DNA of 32,532 nucleotides from positions 24,335-56,866 of the forward strand of contig JAFLUH010000005.1 in NCBI GenBank assembly GCA_022508895.1, in the 5' to 3' direction. A program made the translations under genes and the position numbers. The stretch's first letter is position 1, and every line of letters starts with the position of its first letter. The notes under the pieces were generated by a model. It did no database searches. It was not told the DNA's origin and saw nothing but the letters and a program-made list of their open reading frames with translations. Origin of the DNA: Oscillospiraceae bacterium. GTDB lineage: Bacteria > Bacillota > Clostridia > Oscillospirales > Ruminococcaceae. Below, piece by piece: positions 15,644-22,499 of the stretch.

Positions 15644-17122
15644 GTGCAGCTTGAAAAATTTGACGTGATAATAGTCGGTTCCGGCGTATCGGGACTATAC
15701 TGCGCTCTCAACCTTAACAGAGCGCTGAAGATCCTGATGATATCCAAAAAGGAACTCACCCTATGTAATTCCGCCTTAGCCCAGGGCGGCGTAGCGGCGG
15801 TGATGAACCCCAAGGACGACGACTACTCCCTGCATATCAGAGACACATTGATAGCAGGCGGCTACAAGAACGACATGAACAACCTGAAAATTCTTGTTGA
15901 ACAAGGTCCGACCGACGTAAAAAACCTTATCAAGTACGGTGTTGACTTTGACCGCAACTCCGATGGCTCCATCAACCTTACCCTTGAGGGGGGACACTCA
16001 CGGCATCGCATAGCCCACCACAAGGACAGCACCGGTTTTGAAATTGTCACAGCCTTGATAGATCAGGTGATCAAGCTGAAAAACCTCACCATAATGGAAA
16101 ACTCACATCTTCTGGGACTGGAAAAGATGGGCGAGGGCTTCATGCTTGACATACTGAAAGCCGGCAAGCACTATTATTATACCACAAACGCAGTGGTTCT
16201 TGCAACAGGTGGAATAGGCAGAGTTTACGATTACACCACAAATTCCGCCATAGCCACCGGCGACGGCATACGCTTCGCCTACAACATCGGCGCAAGAATA
16301 AAGAATCTCAGCTACGTCCAGTTCCACCCCACCGCCTTTGCCGACCGCAAAAATCAGGAGTGCTTCTTAGTCTCCGAGGCGGTGAGAGGGGAAGGCGCAT
16401 ATCTCCTCAACTGCAAAAAAGAGCGCTTCATGCAAAAATACGAGCCGCAGCGCAAGGAATTAGCCCCCCGTGACGTAGTCTCCAAATGCATGATGAAGGA
16501 GCAGGAGGAAACCGGCAGCGACCAGTTCTGGCTCGACATTTCCCACAAAGACCCCGACTTCGTCCGCACCCGTTTCCCCATGATATATGAACGAGTCCTT
16601 GAAAAAGGCTACGACATGACCAAGGAGCCTATCCCCATCTACCCCTGCCAGCACTACCTCATGGGCGGCATAGCGGTAGACGGCAACGGCGCCACCACCG
16701 TGAAAGGTCTCTACGCCGCAGGAGAATGCGCCCACACAGGCGTTCACGGCGTCAACCGCCTCGCCTCCAACTCCCTGTTGGAAGCCTTGGTTTTCAGCCG
16801 CCTGATAGCCGAACAGATAAACCTCACCACCCCCGCCGCCAAGGACTACACCCCCATAGAAGCGGAGATCCCCTCCCCCGACGGCGACCCTCTCCCCAAA
16901 GGTATCCGCACCGAGATCCGCCACATAATGCAGAAAGCCTATTTTGTAGTCCCCAACTATCCCGAAGCCGAAAGAGGACTTGCTCGGGTAACCGAAATAA
17001 AAACCATGCTTGAAACAGGCAGATATGCGCTTACCCCCGACTACACCGAAGCCGTATCCCTCGCCACGGTAGCCTATATTATCCTCAGCGAAGTAGTAGA
17101 GAAAGGAAACAGTGAAGAATGA
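15644..17122 (+). CDS. nadB: L-aspartate oxidase
   Basis: A flavoprotein that oxidises L-aspartate to iminoaspartate, the first step of de novo NAD synthesis. The N-terminal FAD-binding fold is visible as DVIIVGSGVSGLYCAL. NSALAQGGVAAV, the substrate-region block HSRHRIAHHKDSTG and the C-terminal HGVNRLASNSLLEALVFSRL are typical of NadB. At about 492 residues it is slightly shorter than the roughly 530 of the enterobacterial enzyme, mainly through a short C-terminal helical region. An ATG at 15635 would touch the GGAG ribosome site with no spacing; the in-frame GTG at 15644 is nine bases away and is preferred, giving MQLEKFDVII. The stop overlaps the nadC ATG by four bases, showing translational coupling. 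nadA is not in the window. Confidence 0.93.
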   Translation: MQLEKFDVIIVGSGVSGLYCALNLNRALKILMISKKELTLCNSALAQGGVAAVMNPKDDDYSLHIRDTLIAGGYKNDMNNLKILVEQGPTDVKNLIKYGVDFDRNSDGSINLTLEGGHSRHRIAHHKDSTGFEIVTALIDQVIKLKNLTIMENSHLLGLEKMGEGFMLDILKAGKHYYYTTNAVVLATGGIGRVYDYTTNSAIATGDGIRFAYNIGARIKNLSYVQFHPTAFADRKNQECFLVSEAVRGEGAYLLNCKKERFMQKYEPQRKELAPRDVVSKCMMKEQEETGSDQFWLDISHKDPDFVRTRFPMIYERVLEKGYDMTKEPIPIYPCQHYLMGGIAVDGNGATTVKGLYAAGECAHTGVHGVNRLASNSLLEALVFSRLIAEQINLTTPAAKDYTPIEAEIPSPDGDPLPKGIRTEIRHIMQKAYFVVPNYPEAERGLARVTEIKTMLETGRYALTPDYTEAVSLATVAYIILSEVVEKGNSEE

Positions 17123-17961
17123 AATTACCCCAGTTTTACATTGACGACATCATAAAAACCGCCCTCACCGAGGACATAAACTACATTGACAGCACCACCG
17201 ACCTGCTTATCCCCGAGAACGACATATCTTCCGCCTACTTCATGGCAAAGGACGACGGTGTAATAGCAGGCTTGGAGGTAGCACTCCGAGTATTCACTCT
17301 CCTTGACGATACGATCAAAATTGAGACATTGTTCAAAGACGGTGACAAAGTAAAAAAAGGTGACATGATCGCCCGTTTCAAGGGAAACACCGCCGCCATG
17401 CTGAAAGCCGAGCGCACCTCCCTAAACCTTATCCAGCACATGAGCGGCATAGCCACATACACGAACAAATGCGCCGAGCTGATAAAAGGCACCAACGCCT
17501 CCATAACCGACACCCGCAAGACTCTCCCCGGCTTACGCCCCCTGCAAAAATACTCAGTAGTGGCAGGCGGCGGCAAAAACCACCGCTACAACCTCTCCGA
17601 CGCCGCCATGCTGAAAGACAACCACATCGACGCCTACGGCGGAATAACCCCCGCAGTGACCGCCCTCCGAGAAAAAGCAGGTCACATGCTGAAAATCGAG
17701 GTAGAAGCCCGCACATTGAACGACGTTCAAGAAGCTCTTGACTGCAAGGTAGACGTGATAATGTTAGACAACATGACCTGCGAGGAAATGAAAAAAGCGG
17801 TAGAACTGGTAAACGGCAGAGCCAAGCTTGAAGCCAGCGGCAACGTAACTCTGGAAAACATCAGACAGGTAGCCGAAACAGGCGTAGACATAATAAGCCT
17901 CGGTGCATTGACACACAGCGTAAAAGCCTTTGATATTTCCATGAAATGGGATAAAAAGTAA
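17119..17961 (+). CDS. nadC: Quinolinate phosphoribosyltransferase
   Basis: A 280-residue enzyme that converts quinolinate and PRPP to nicotinate mononucleotide, CO2 and pyrophosphate. The length is normal. Visible active-site blocks are ERTSLNLIQHMSGIAT (98-113), DTRKTLPGLR (131-140), the GGGKNHRYNLSDAAMLKDNHI region (150-170) with Lys166, the LDNM loop, and the C-terminal ASGNVTLENI and ISLGALTHS phosphate-binding strands. The ATG overlaps the nadB stop (ATGA), so the two are co-transcribed and probably co-translated. With quinolinate synthase NadA encoded elsewhere they complete the aspartate route to NAD. No terminator follows before the next, compositionally different gene. Confidence 0.97.
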   Translation: MKLPQFYIDDIIKTALTEDINYIDSTTDLLIPENDISSAYFMAKDDGVIAGLEVALRVFTLLDDTIKIETLFKDGDKVKKGDMIARFKGNTAAMLKAERTSLNLIQHMSGIATYTNKCAELIKGTNASITDTRKTLPGLRPLQKYSVVAGGGKNHRYNLSDAAMLKDNHIDAYGGITPAVTALREKAGHMLKIEVEARTLNDVQEALDCKVDVIMLDNMTCEEMKKAVELVNGRAKLEASGNVTLENIRQVAETGVDIISLGALTHSVKAFDISMKWDKK

Positions 17962-18011
17962 ATTTACAGCATTAGCAGGATAAATCGGAATTTGAAAGGA
18001 TAGGAGACGGC

Positions 18012-18554
18012 ATGGCGATGCTTGAAGATATAATGGGCTTGGATATTCAGTCATTTTTCCGATATATTGCGACCATTCGGTACGGTTACCGGGATAAATC
18101 AGGGAAGCTGCATTTTACGGATGATGAAGATTTTGCTGTTCGGGATTATGCCTTTTCCTCCCCGGAGGAAGTGGTGAGAAACAACTGCGGCTGGTGCTGG
18201 GACTTGGCGGAGCTGATCAAGGTCTATTGTGCAAGACACGATTTGCCCTGCCGATCATGGTTCATGGAGTACTTATCCGATGACCTTCACCAGACGCATA
18301 CCCAGGTATTTTTACATTTTCGTGGGAAATGGTGTCCCGCTCCCGAAAATTCCTTAGGGCTTCAGCTTGGAACTCACGGATTTGATGAATTGACCCCATG
18401 TGTCAATTGGTTTACGGACTGGTTTACAGATTACCTGCGGTCAGTGCTGAAGGATAAATTCGATGAGACGAATTTGCTTGTCAAGGAATATACCCGTACA
18501 TTCTCTTCCGGCATCACAGACGAAGAATATCTTTTACAGATACGGCAAGGATAA
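18012..18554 (+). CDS. Transglutaminase-like (papain-fold) protein
   Basis: A 180-residue soluble protein. The segment NNCGWCWDLAELIKVYC, then THTQVFLHFRGKWCPAPENS, fits transglutaminase-like cysteine-protease folds whose relatives read 'GVCWD..EL' and 'THTFL.Y...W.E'. Candidate catalytic residues are Cys62, His96 and Glu112. The first 40 residues contain a DIQSFFRYI helix and a DKSGKLHF turn. AGGAG about seven bases upstream supports the ATG at 18012; the next Met (residue 3) is less well placed. The gene is richer in A and T than nadC and iscS and avoids the local ATA and C-ending codon style, which suggests transfer. It sits 50 bases after nadC, and the gap contains a 15-base word also found at the end of the 20845-21084 palindrome. 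Target or reaction unknown. Confidence 0.68.
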   Translation: MAMLEDIMGLDIQSFFRYIATIRYGYRDKSGKLHFTDDEDFAVRDYAFSSPEEVVRNNCGWCWDLAELIKVYCARHDLPCRSWFMEYLSDDLHQTHTQVFLHFRGKWCPAPENSLGLQLGTHGFDELTPCVNWFTDWFTDYLRSVLKDKFDETNLLVKEYTRTFSSGITDEEYLLQIRQG

Positions 18555-18594
18555 GTGAAATTCTGATAACCCCCAAAAGAAAGGCATAAACCTC

Positions 18595-19059
18595 ATGTCA
18601 GGACAAAAAATAATATACGACGCCCCTAATTTCACCACAAGGACTGCCGATCCCGCTGACTTGAATGCTGTTCAAAAGCTCTATTCTCAGCTCTACGACA
18701 AGGAACAGCGCCCCACCGAGCAAGTCCTCGCCCAGTGGCAGAAGCTCCTGTCCTACGACAACATCTACGTTATCCTGACCGAGCAAAACGGGATACCCAT
18801 CTCCACCTGCTGCCTGACAATAATCCCCTCCATAACGCAGGAAGCCCGTCCCTACGCCCTTATAGAGTATGTAGTCACCGACAGTTCCCACCGCCGCACC
18901 GGCGCAGGAAAAGCCTGTCTCGATTATGCCAGACAGCTTGCCGTACAGCAGAACTGCTACAAAATAATGCTGATAACAAGCCGTCCCGAAGCTCACGCCT
19001 TCTACAAAGCCTGCGGCTACTCACCGGAAGGCAGGACTGCCTTTTTACAGTATCTCTAA
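18595..19059 (+). CDS. GNAT-family N-acetyltransferase
   Basis: A 154-residue acetyl-CoA-dependent acetyltransferase. The cofactor loop is HRRTGAGKACLDYARQLA (R-x-x-G-x-G/A), preceded by the strand ALIEYVVTDSS and followed by CYKIMLITSRPEAHAFYKACGYSPEGR, where the family's 'A..FY...GF' tyrosine is present. Codon use matches the resident genes, unlike the transglutaminase-like gene just upstream. The ATG at 18595 follows AAAGAAAGG. The acceptor is unknown; related small GNATs act on amino acids, polyamines or ribosomal proteins. A terminator-like hairpin overlaps its last codons, so it probably closes the nadB-nadC-containing transcript. Confidence 0.88.
   Translation: MSGQKIIYDAPNFTTRTADPADLNAVQKLYSQLYDKEQRPTEQVLAQWQKLLSYDNIYVILTEQNGIPISTCCLTIIPSITQEARPYALIEYVVTDSSHRRTGAGKACLDYARQLAVQQNCYKIMLITSRPEAHAFYKACGYSPEGRTAFLQYL
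19028..19046 (+). terminator. Terminator-like hairpin inside the 3' end of the GNAT gene
   Basis: AAGGCAG (19028-19034) and CTGCCTT (19037-19043) form a palindrome followed by more T residues. It lies 14 bases before the stop codon. Since a two-base loop is impossible, the effective stem is six pairs with a GGAC loop. Confidence 0.4.
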
Positions 19060-19077
19060 AATTTTTCACAAAACCTA

Positions 19078-19106
19078 TTGCAATTTCTACCAAATGGGTA
19101 TATAAT
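19078..19106 (+). promoter_or_regulatory. Sigma-A promoter of iscS-iscU
   Basis: TTGCAA (19078-19083), exactly 17 bases, then TATAAT (19101-19106), 73 bases before the iscS ATG. No obvious IscR-type operator was found in the leader. Confidence 0.82.
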
Positions 19107-19178
19107 ACTTCATGCAGGACAAATCACACCAATTTTGTATACTTTGCCCGCATATAAATATATTAAGAAGGTAACAAA

Positions 19179-20366
19179 ATGTTCAGTACAAAAATATACT
19201 TGGACAACGCCGCCACCACCAAGGTAAGCGACCGAGTCCTGAACGCCATGCTCCCCTACCTGAAGGAAGCCTACGGCAACCCCAGCTCCATCTACACGAT
19301 AGGAAGGGAAGCCTCCATCGCAATAACCAACGCCCGTTCCCGCTGCGCCGAGCTATTAGGCGCAAAGCCCGCCGAGATATACTTCACCTCCGGCGGCAGC
19401 GAAAGTGACAACTGGGCGATAAGAACGGTAGCCGCTCAGGGCGCAGCAAACGGCAAAAAGCACATAATAACCAGCGCCTTTGAGCATCACGCCGTCCTCC
19501 ACACCTTACAGGACTTGGAAAAGCAAGGCTTTGAGGTAACTTATTTGCCCGTCTACGAAAACGGCATAGTAAAAGCAGAGGACGTGAAATCCGCCCTCCG
19601 CCCAGACACGGCACTGGTAACAATAATGTACGCCAACAACGAGATAGGCACGATCCAGCCCATCGCCGAAATAGGCGCCATCTGCCGTGAACACAAAGTC
19701 CTCTTTCACACCGACGCAGTACAGGCGATACCCCACCTCCACATAGACGTGGTAAAGGAAAACATCGACCTGCTCTCCGCCTCCGGTCACAAGCTCCACG
19801 CCCCCAAAGGCGTAGGACTGCTCTACTGCCGCAGAGGAATAAGGCTCACCCCCTACATTTCCGGCGGCGCACAGGAGCGAGGTCTCCGTGCAGGCACCGA
19901 GAACGTCTCCGGCATAGTAGCCCTTGCCGAAGCCATGACTGCTGCATCCGAGGTAATGGACGAGACCAACGAAAAGCACAAAAAATACGCTAAAAAAATA
20001 TACGACACCGTAATGCAGATACCCCGTGTCCGCTTCAACGGCGACTGGGAGCACCGTATCCCCGGCACGGTCAACTTCAGCTTTGAAGGCGTGGAAGGCG
20101 AATCCTTGCTTCTTCAGCTTGATCTGAAGGGAATAGCCGCCAGCAGCGGCTCCGCCTGTACCTCAGGCAGTCTCGACCCCTCTCATGTGCTTTTGGCATT
20201 GGGACTTGTCCACGAGGTAGCCCATGGCAGTCTCAGAATAAGCATGAGCGAGTACACCACCGAGGAGGAGATAGACGAGCTTATCTCAGTCCTCCCCGGC
20301 ATAATAGAAAAACTCAGAGCAATGTCCCCGCTGTGGGAAAGGCTCACAAAGGAGGAAAACAAGTAA
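19179..20366 (+). CDS. iscS: Cysteine desulfurase, IscS/NifS type
   Basis: A 395-residue pyridoxal-phosphate enzyme that takes sulfur from cysteine as a persulfide and passes it to the scaffold encoded next. Opening [11 protein letters not shown] is typical. FEHHAV and HTDAVQA hold cofactor contacts, the Schiff-base lysine is Lys205 (ASGHK), and the mobile persulfide cysteine is Cys327 in [17 protein letters not shown], the short-loop-free type I signature. The C-terminus is complete ([15 protein letters not shown]). AGAAGG precedes the ATG. Its stop TAA overlaps the start of iscU by one base (TAATG), so coupling is tight. The gene is named iscS from this pairing; nifS would be an equivalent label. 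Confidence 0.95.
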   Translation: MFSTKIYLDNAATTKVSDRVLNAMLPYLKEAYGNPSSIYTIGREASIAITNARSRCAELLGAKPAEIYFTSGGSESDNWAIRTVAAQGAANGKKHIITSAFEHHAVLHTLQDLEKQGFEVTYLPVYENGIVKAEDVKSALRPDTALVTIMYANNEIGTIQPIAEIGAICREHKVLFHTDAVQAIPHLHIDVVKENIDLLSASGHKLHAPKGVGLLYCRRGIRLTPYISGGAQERGLRAGTENVSGIVALAEAMTAASEVMDETNEKHKKYAKKIYDTVMQIPRVRFNGDWEHRIPGTVNFSFEGVEGESLLLQLDLKGIAASSGSACTSGSLDPSHVLLALGLVHEVAHGSLRISMSEYTTEEEIDELISVLPGIIEKLRAMSPLWERLTKEENK

Positions 20367-20794
20367 TGGTATACAGCGAAAAGGTAATGGAGCACTTCGC
20401 CTCTCCCCACAATGTAGGCGAGATAGAGAACGCCGACGGCATAGGCGAGGTAGGCAACGCCAAATGCGGCGACATCATGAAAATGTATCTCAAAATAGAC
20501 AACGACATAGTGACCGACGTAAAATTCAAGACCTTCGGCTGCGGCGCTGCGATAGCGACGTCTTCCATCGCCACCGACATGATAAAGGGCAAGCCGCTGT
20601 CCGATGTTCTCAGTCTCACCAACAAAGCGGTGGTGGAAGCCCTTGACGGTCTCCCCGCAGTAAAGCTCCACTGCTCGGTTTTAGCGGAGCAGGCAGTAAA
20701 AGCCGCAGTAGCGGATTATTACAGCAAGATAGGCAGAACAGAGGAAGCGGAAGCGCTGAGAGCGCAGTGCGATGACTGCGAATCCTGCCATTAA
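20366..20794 (+). CDS. iscU: Iron-sulfur cluster scaffold, IscU/NifU N-terminal type
   Basis: A 142-residue scaffold on which 2Fe-2S and 4Fe-4S clusters are built with sulfur from IscS. The three ligand cysteines are Cys34 (NAKCGD), Cys59 (TFGCGAAIATSS) and Cys103 (KLHCSVLAEQA), with the release-modulating Asp36 present. The HscA-binding LPPVK motif reads LPAVK (96-100). Unlike short enterobacterial IscU, the protein ends in a cysteine tail, Cys135, Cys138, Cys141 and His142 (CDDCESCH). A start at 20333 upstream in frame would overlap iscS; AAAGGAGG (20349-20356) sits correctly for the ATG at 20366. It closes the operon before a terminator. Confidence 0.95.
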   Translation: MVYSEKVMEHFASPHNVGEIENADGIGEVGNAKCGDIMKMYLKIDNDIVTDVKFKTFGCGAAIATSSIATDMIKGKPLSDVLSLTNKAVVEALDGLPAVKLHCSVLAEQAVKAAVADYYSKIGRTEEAEALRAQCDDCESCH

Positions 20795-20799
20795 AACAA

Positions 20800-20835
20800 T
20801 AAGCGTATACGTTAAATGTATACGCTTAAATTTTA
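20800..20835 (+). terminator. Terminator of the iscS-iscU operon
   Basis: An 11-pair stem, TAAGCGTATAC (20800-20810) with GTATACGCTTA (20818-20828), loop GTTAAAT, followed by AATTTTAATTGT. It begins six bases after the iscU stop. Confidence 0.75.
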
Positions 20836-20844
20836 ATTGTATTG

Positions 20845-21084
20845 ATAAATCGGAATTTAGTGCATTGCCTCAGCCTGTACCATTGGGGGAAACCCTTTTT
20901 AGCAAAAGGGTTATCCCCCAAACCCCCTTCCTAAAATTTTGACTATTTTTTCTTTTAGGCGGCATAGCCGCCCAGAAGAAAAAATTATTAAAAGTCTTTG
21001 GAAAGAGGTCTGGAGGATAACCTTTCTTCCAGAAAGGTTTCCTCCAGTGGTACAGGCTGGGTAGTGCACTAAATTCTGATTTAT
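20845..21084. repeat. 240 bp imperfect palindrome folding into a multi-hairpin element
   Basis: The two ends are inverted copies: ATAAATCGGAATTTAG at 20845 and the complement of ATAAATCAGAATTTAG ending at 21084. The match continues inward, with mostly transition differences, to a central GGCGGC-ATA-GCCGCC (20958-20972). Each arm also folds on itself: TTGGGGG / CCCCCAA around CCCTTTT-TAGC-AAAAGGG (20883-20921) on the left, and GGAGG...ACCTTTCT / AGAAAGGT...CCTCC on the right (about 21012-21045). No transposase is present. Any reading frame through it is unlikely to be a gene. It resembles a miniature inverted-repeat element or a dispersed structured repeat. Confidence 0.8.
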
Positions 21085-21110
21085 AATACTATTCCCACCC
21101 AAAACAACGA

Positions 21111-21141
21111 AACAGCGGCACAGGACCTGCCGCTGTTTTTT
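21111..21141 (+). terminator. Hairpin terminator between the palindrome and rpsT
   Basis: A perfect 10-pair stem, AACAGCGGCA (21111-21120) with TGCCGCTGTT (21128-21137), followed by TTTT on the plus strand. It would stop transcripts coming through the palindrome from the left before they run into rpsT antisense. Confidence 0.65.
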
Positions 21142-21146
21142 CACGC

Positions 21147-21180
21147 AAAACAAAAAGCGTCCCCATCGGTAGACGCTTTA
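21147..21180 (-). terminator. Terminator of rpsT
   Basis: On the minus strand, AAAGCGTC (21179-21172) pairs with GACGCTTT (21161-21154), followed by TTGTTTTG. It lies about 20 bases beyond the rpsT stop codon. Confidence 0.75.
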
Positions 21181-21200
21181 AAATCCCTATATAAATAAGG

Positions 21201-21446
21201 TCAAGCAGAAGCAGCTGCTTTCTTGGCAAGTCTTGATTTAAGGCGTGCTGCCTTATTCTTATGGATAAGACCCTTACCTGCTGCCTTGTCCAGCTTCTTA
21301 ACTGCTGCAAGTCTTGCTTCGGCGGAAGCGCCGTCTGCTCTTGCCTGCTTCATAACGGTCTTGAGCTGAGACTTAGCCGCCTTATTGCGCTCCTGTCTTA
21401 CCTTGGAGACCAGAACTCTTTTCTTTGCGGACTTGATATTAGGCAT
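21201..21446 (-). CDS. rpsT: Small ribosomal subunit protein S20
   Basis: An 81-residue, very basic, three-helix protein of the 30S subunit that binds 16S rRNA early in assembly. The opening [27 protein letters not shown] is characteristic, and the C-terminal [19 protein letters not shown] is the conserved rRNA-binding helix. GGAGG stands upstream of the ATG (AAGGAGGTGTAAAG on the minus strand). It has its own promoter and terminator, and it is convergent with iscU and divergent from gpr, as rpsT often is next to gpr in Firmicutes. Confidence 0.97.
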   Translation of the reverse strand: MPNIKSAKKRVLVSKVRQERNKAAKSQLKTVMKQARADGASAEARLAAVKKLDKAAGKGLIHKNKAARLKSRLAKKAAASA

Positions 21447-21493
21447 CTTTACACCTCCTTAAACTGATAATATCTGTTTTACAAGCAAATGAT

Positions 21494-21522
21494 ATTATAC
21501 CACGTCAAACCCGAAATTTCAA
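21494..21522 (-). promoter_or_regulatory. Sigma-A promoter of rpsT
   Basis: On the minus strand, TTGAAA (21522-21517), 17 bases, then TATAAT (21499-21494), 48 bases before the start codon. A perfect -10 box fits a highly expressed ribosomal protein. Confidence 0.82.
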
Positions 21523-21634
21523 GCCTTTTTAAAATTTTTTTGCAATATTGGTATATTTTCACAAATCCGAGAAAAAATCACTACATATCGGCAAGTTAAT
21601 TGTACAAATTGCCAATTCGGAAAGGAAAGAGAGC

Positions 21635-22441
21635 ATGAAAAGGACCGATTTAGCAGTAGAGCTGACCACCGAGACGGAGCAAAAAGGCGTTTCTTTGACC
21701 GACGCCGAATACGAGGGCATAAAGGTCACCGACGTGACGGTAGCCAAGCAAGGCGCAGCCCTTATCGGCAAGCCTGCCGGCAGATACATCACCCTCCACT
21801 GTGAAGATCAGGACAAATACCGCTGCGCTCTCGCCTTGGCGCACTATTTGGAGGAGCTGCTGAAGCCCGCCGCAAAATGGGAGCAGGTAATGGTAGCCGG
21901 TCTCGGCAACGAATCCATAACCCCCGACAGCTTAGGCGCCAAAACGGTAAGACGTATCCCCGCCACCGCCCATCTCGCCCAGACCGAGGAGTTTTCCCAA
22001 TTAGGACTCCGCCCCGTAGTGGTGCTTGAAACGGGCGTAATGGCGCAAACAGGCATTGAAAGCACCGACCGTCTGAAATACATTGCCGACAGTCTCCTTC
22101 CTGCGGCGGTGATAGCGGTGGACAGCTTAGCCTGCACCGACTTTTCCCGCTTGGGAACAACGATACAGCTCACCGACTCGGGAATAGCCCCCGGCAGCGG
22201 CGTAGGCGGCAGCCGAAAGCCTCTGAACTCCGCCGTAATGGGCACAAAGGTGATAGCCGTAGGCGTCCCCACGGTGATAGACTTAGACAGTATAACCGAC
22301 GAGGCAGAGGGAGCGATGATGGTGACCCCCCGTGACATCGACGTAATTATACGCCGCCACGCCGAAATTATTTCCTTGGGAATAAACAGCGCCCTAAATC
22401 CCACTCTGTCTCCTGCCGAAATAGAGCAGCTTATTTTCTGA
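21635..22441 (+). CDS. gpr: Germination protease GPR, short form without propeptide
   Basis: A spore-specific protease that degrades small acid-soluble proteins at germination. At 268 residues it is about 100 shorter than Bacillus GPR. RTDLAVE, which in Bacillus lies at the start of the mature enzyme after a roughly 15-residue propeptide, is at residues 3-9 here. Conserved blocks are GLGNESITPDSLG (catalytic-type Asp98), AVDSLA (Asp163, matching the second catalytic aspartate), TDSGIAPGSGVG and VGVPTVIDLDSI. The segment of several dozen residues between that last block and MVTPRDID in Bacillus is absent. An in-frame start at 21548 would add 29 unrelated residues, but AAAGGAAAG upstream of 21635 supports the later start. 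It is followed 58 bases on by spoIIP, the same order as in Bacillus. Confidence 0.92.
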   Translation: MKRTDLAVELTTETEQKGVSLTDAEYEGIKVTDVTVAKQGAALIGKPAGRYITLHCEDQDKYRCALALAHYLEELLKPAAKWEQVMVAGLGNESITPDSLGAKTVRRIPATAHLAQTEEFSQLGLRPVVVLETGVMAQTGIESTDRLKYIADSLLPAAVIAVDSLACTDFSRLGTTIQLTDSGIAPGSGVGGSRKPLNSAVMGTKVIAVGVPTVIDLDSITDEAEGAMMVTPRDIDVIIRRHAEIISLGINSALNPTLSPAEIEQLIF

Positions 22442-22451
22442 CATAACGACG

Positions 22452-22496
22452 GCTCCTCCGCATATAAATGAAATAAGTTTAAAACACAGGAGGAGC
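22452..22496 (+). promoter_or_regulatory. Hairpin that would mask the spoIIP ribosome site
   Basis: GCTCCTCC (22452-22459) is perfectly complementary to GGAGGAGC (22489-22496), and the second arm is the Shine-Dalgarno sequence of spoIIP, four bases before its ATG. The loop is 29 bases of mostly A and T. If formed, the eight-pair stem would hide the whole ribosome site. The first arm starts 11 bases after the gpr stop codon, so ribosomes finishing gpr could open it. Confidence 0.5.
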
Positions 22497-22499
22497 ACC

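Noticed and set aside
20911..21153. Small minus-strand open frame of 80 codons inside the palindrome
   Set aside because: It lies in inverted-repeat DNA and its translation has no recognisable pattern.
21551..21590. Sigma-G type promoter for gpr (GTATA ... CATAT)
   Set aside because: The two elements are 28 bases apart, much more than the usual spacing of about 17-18.
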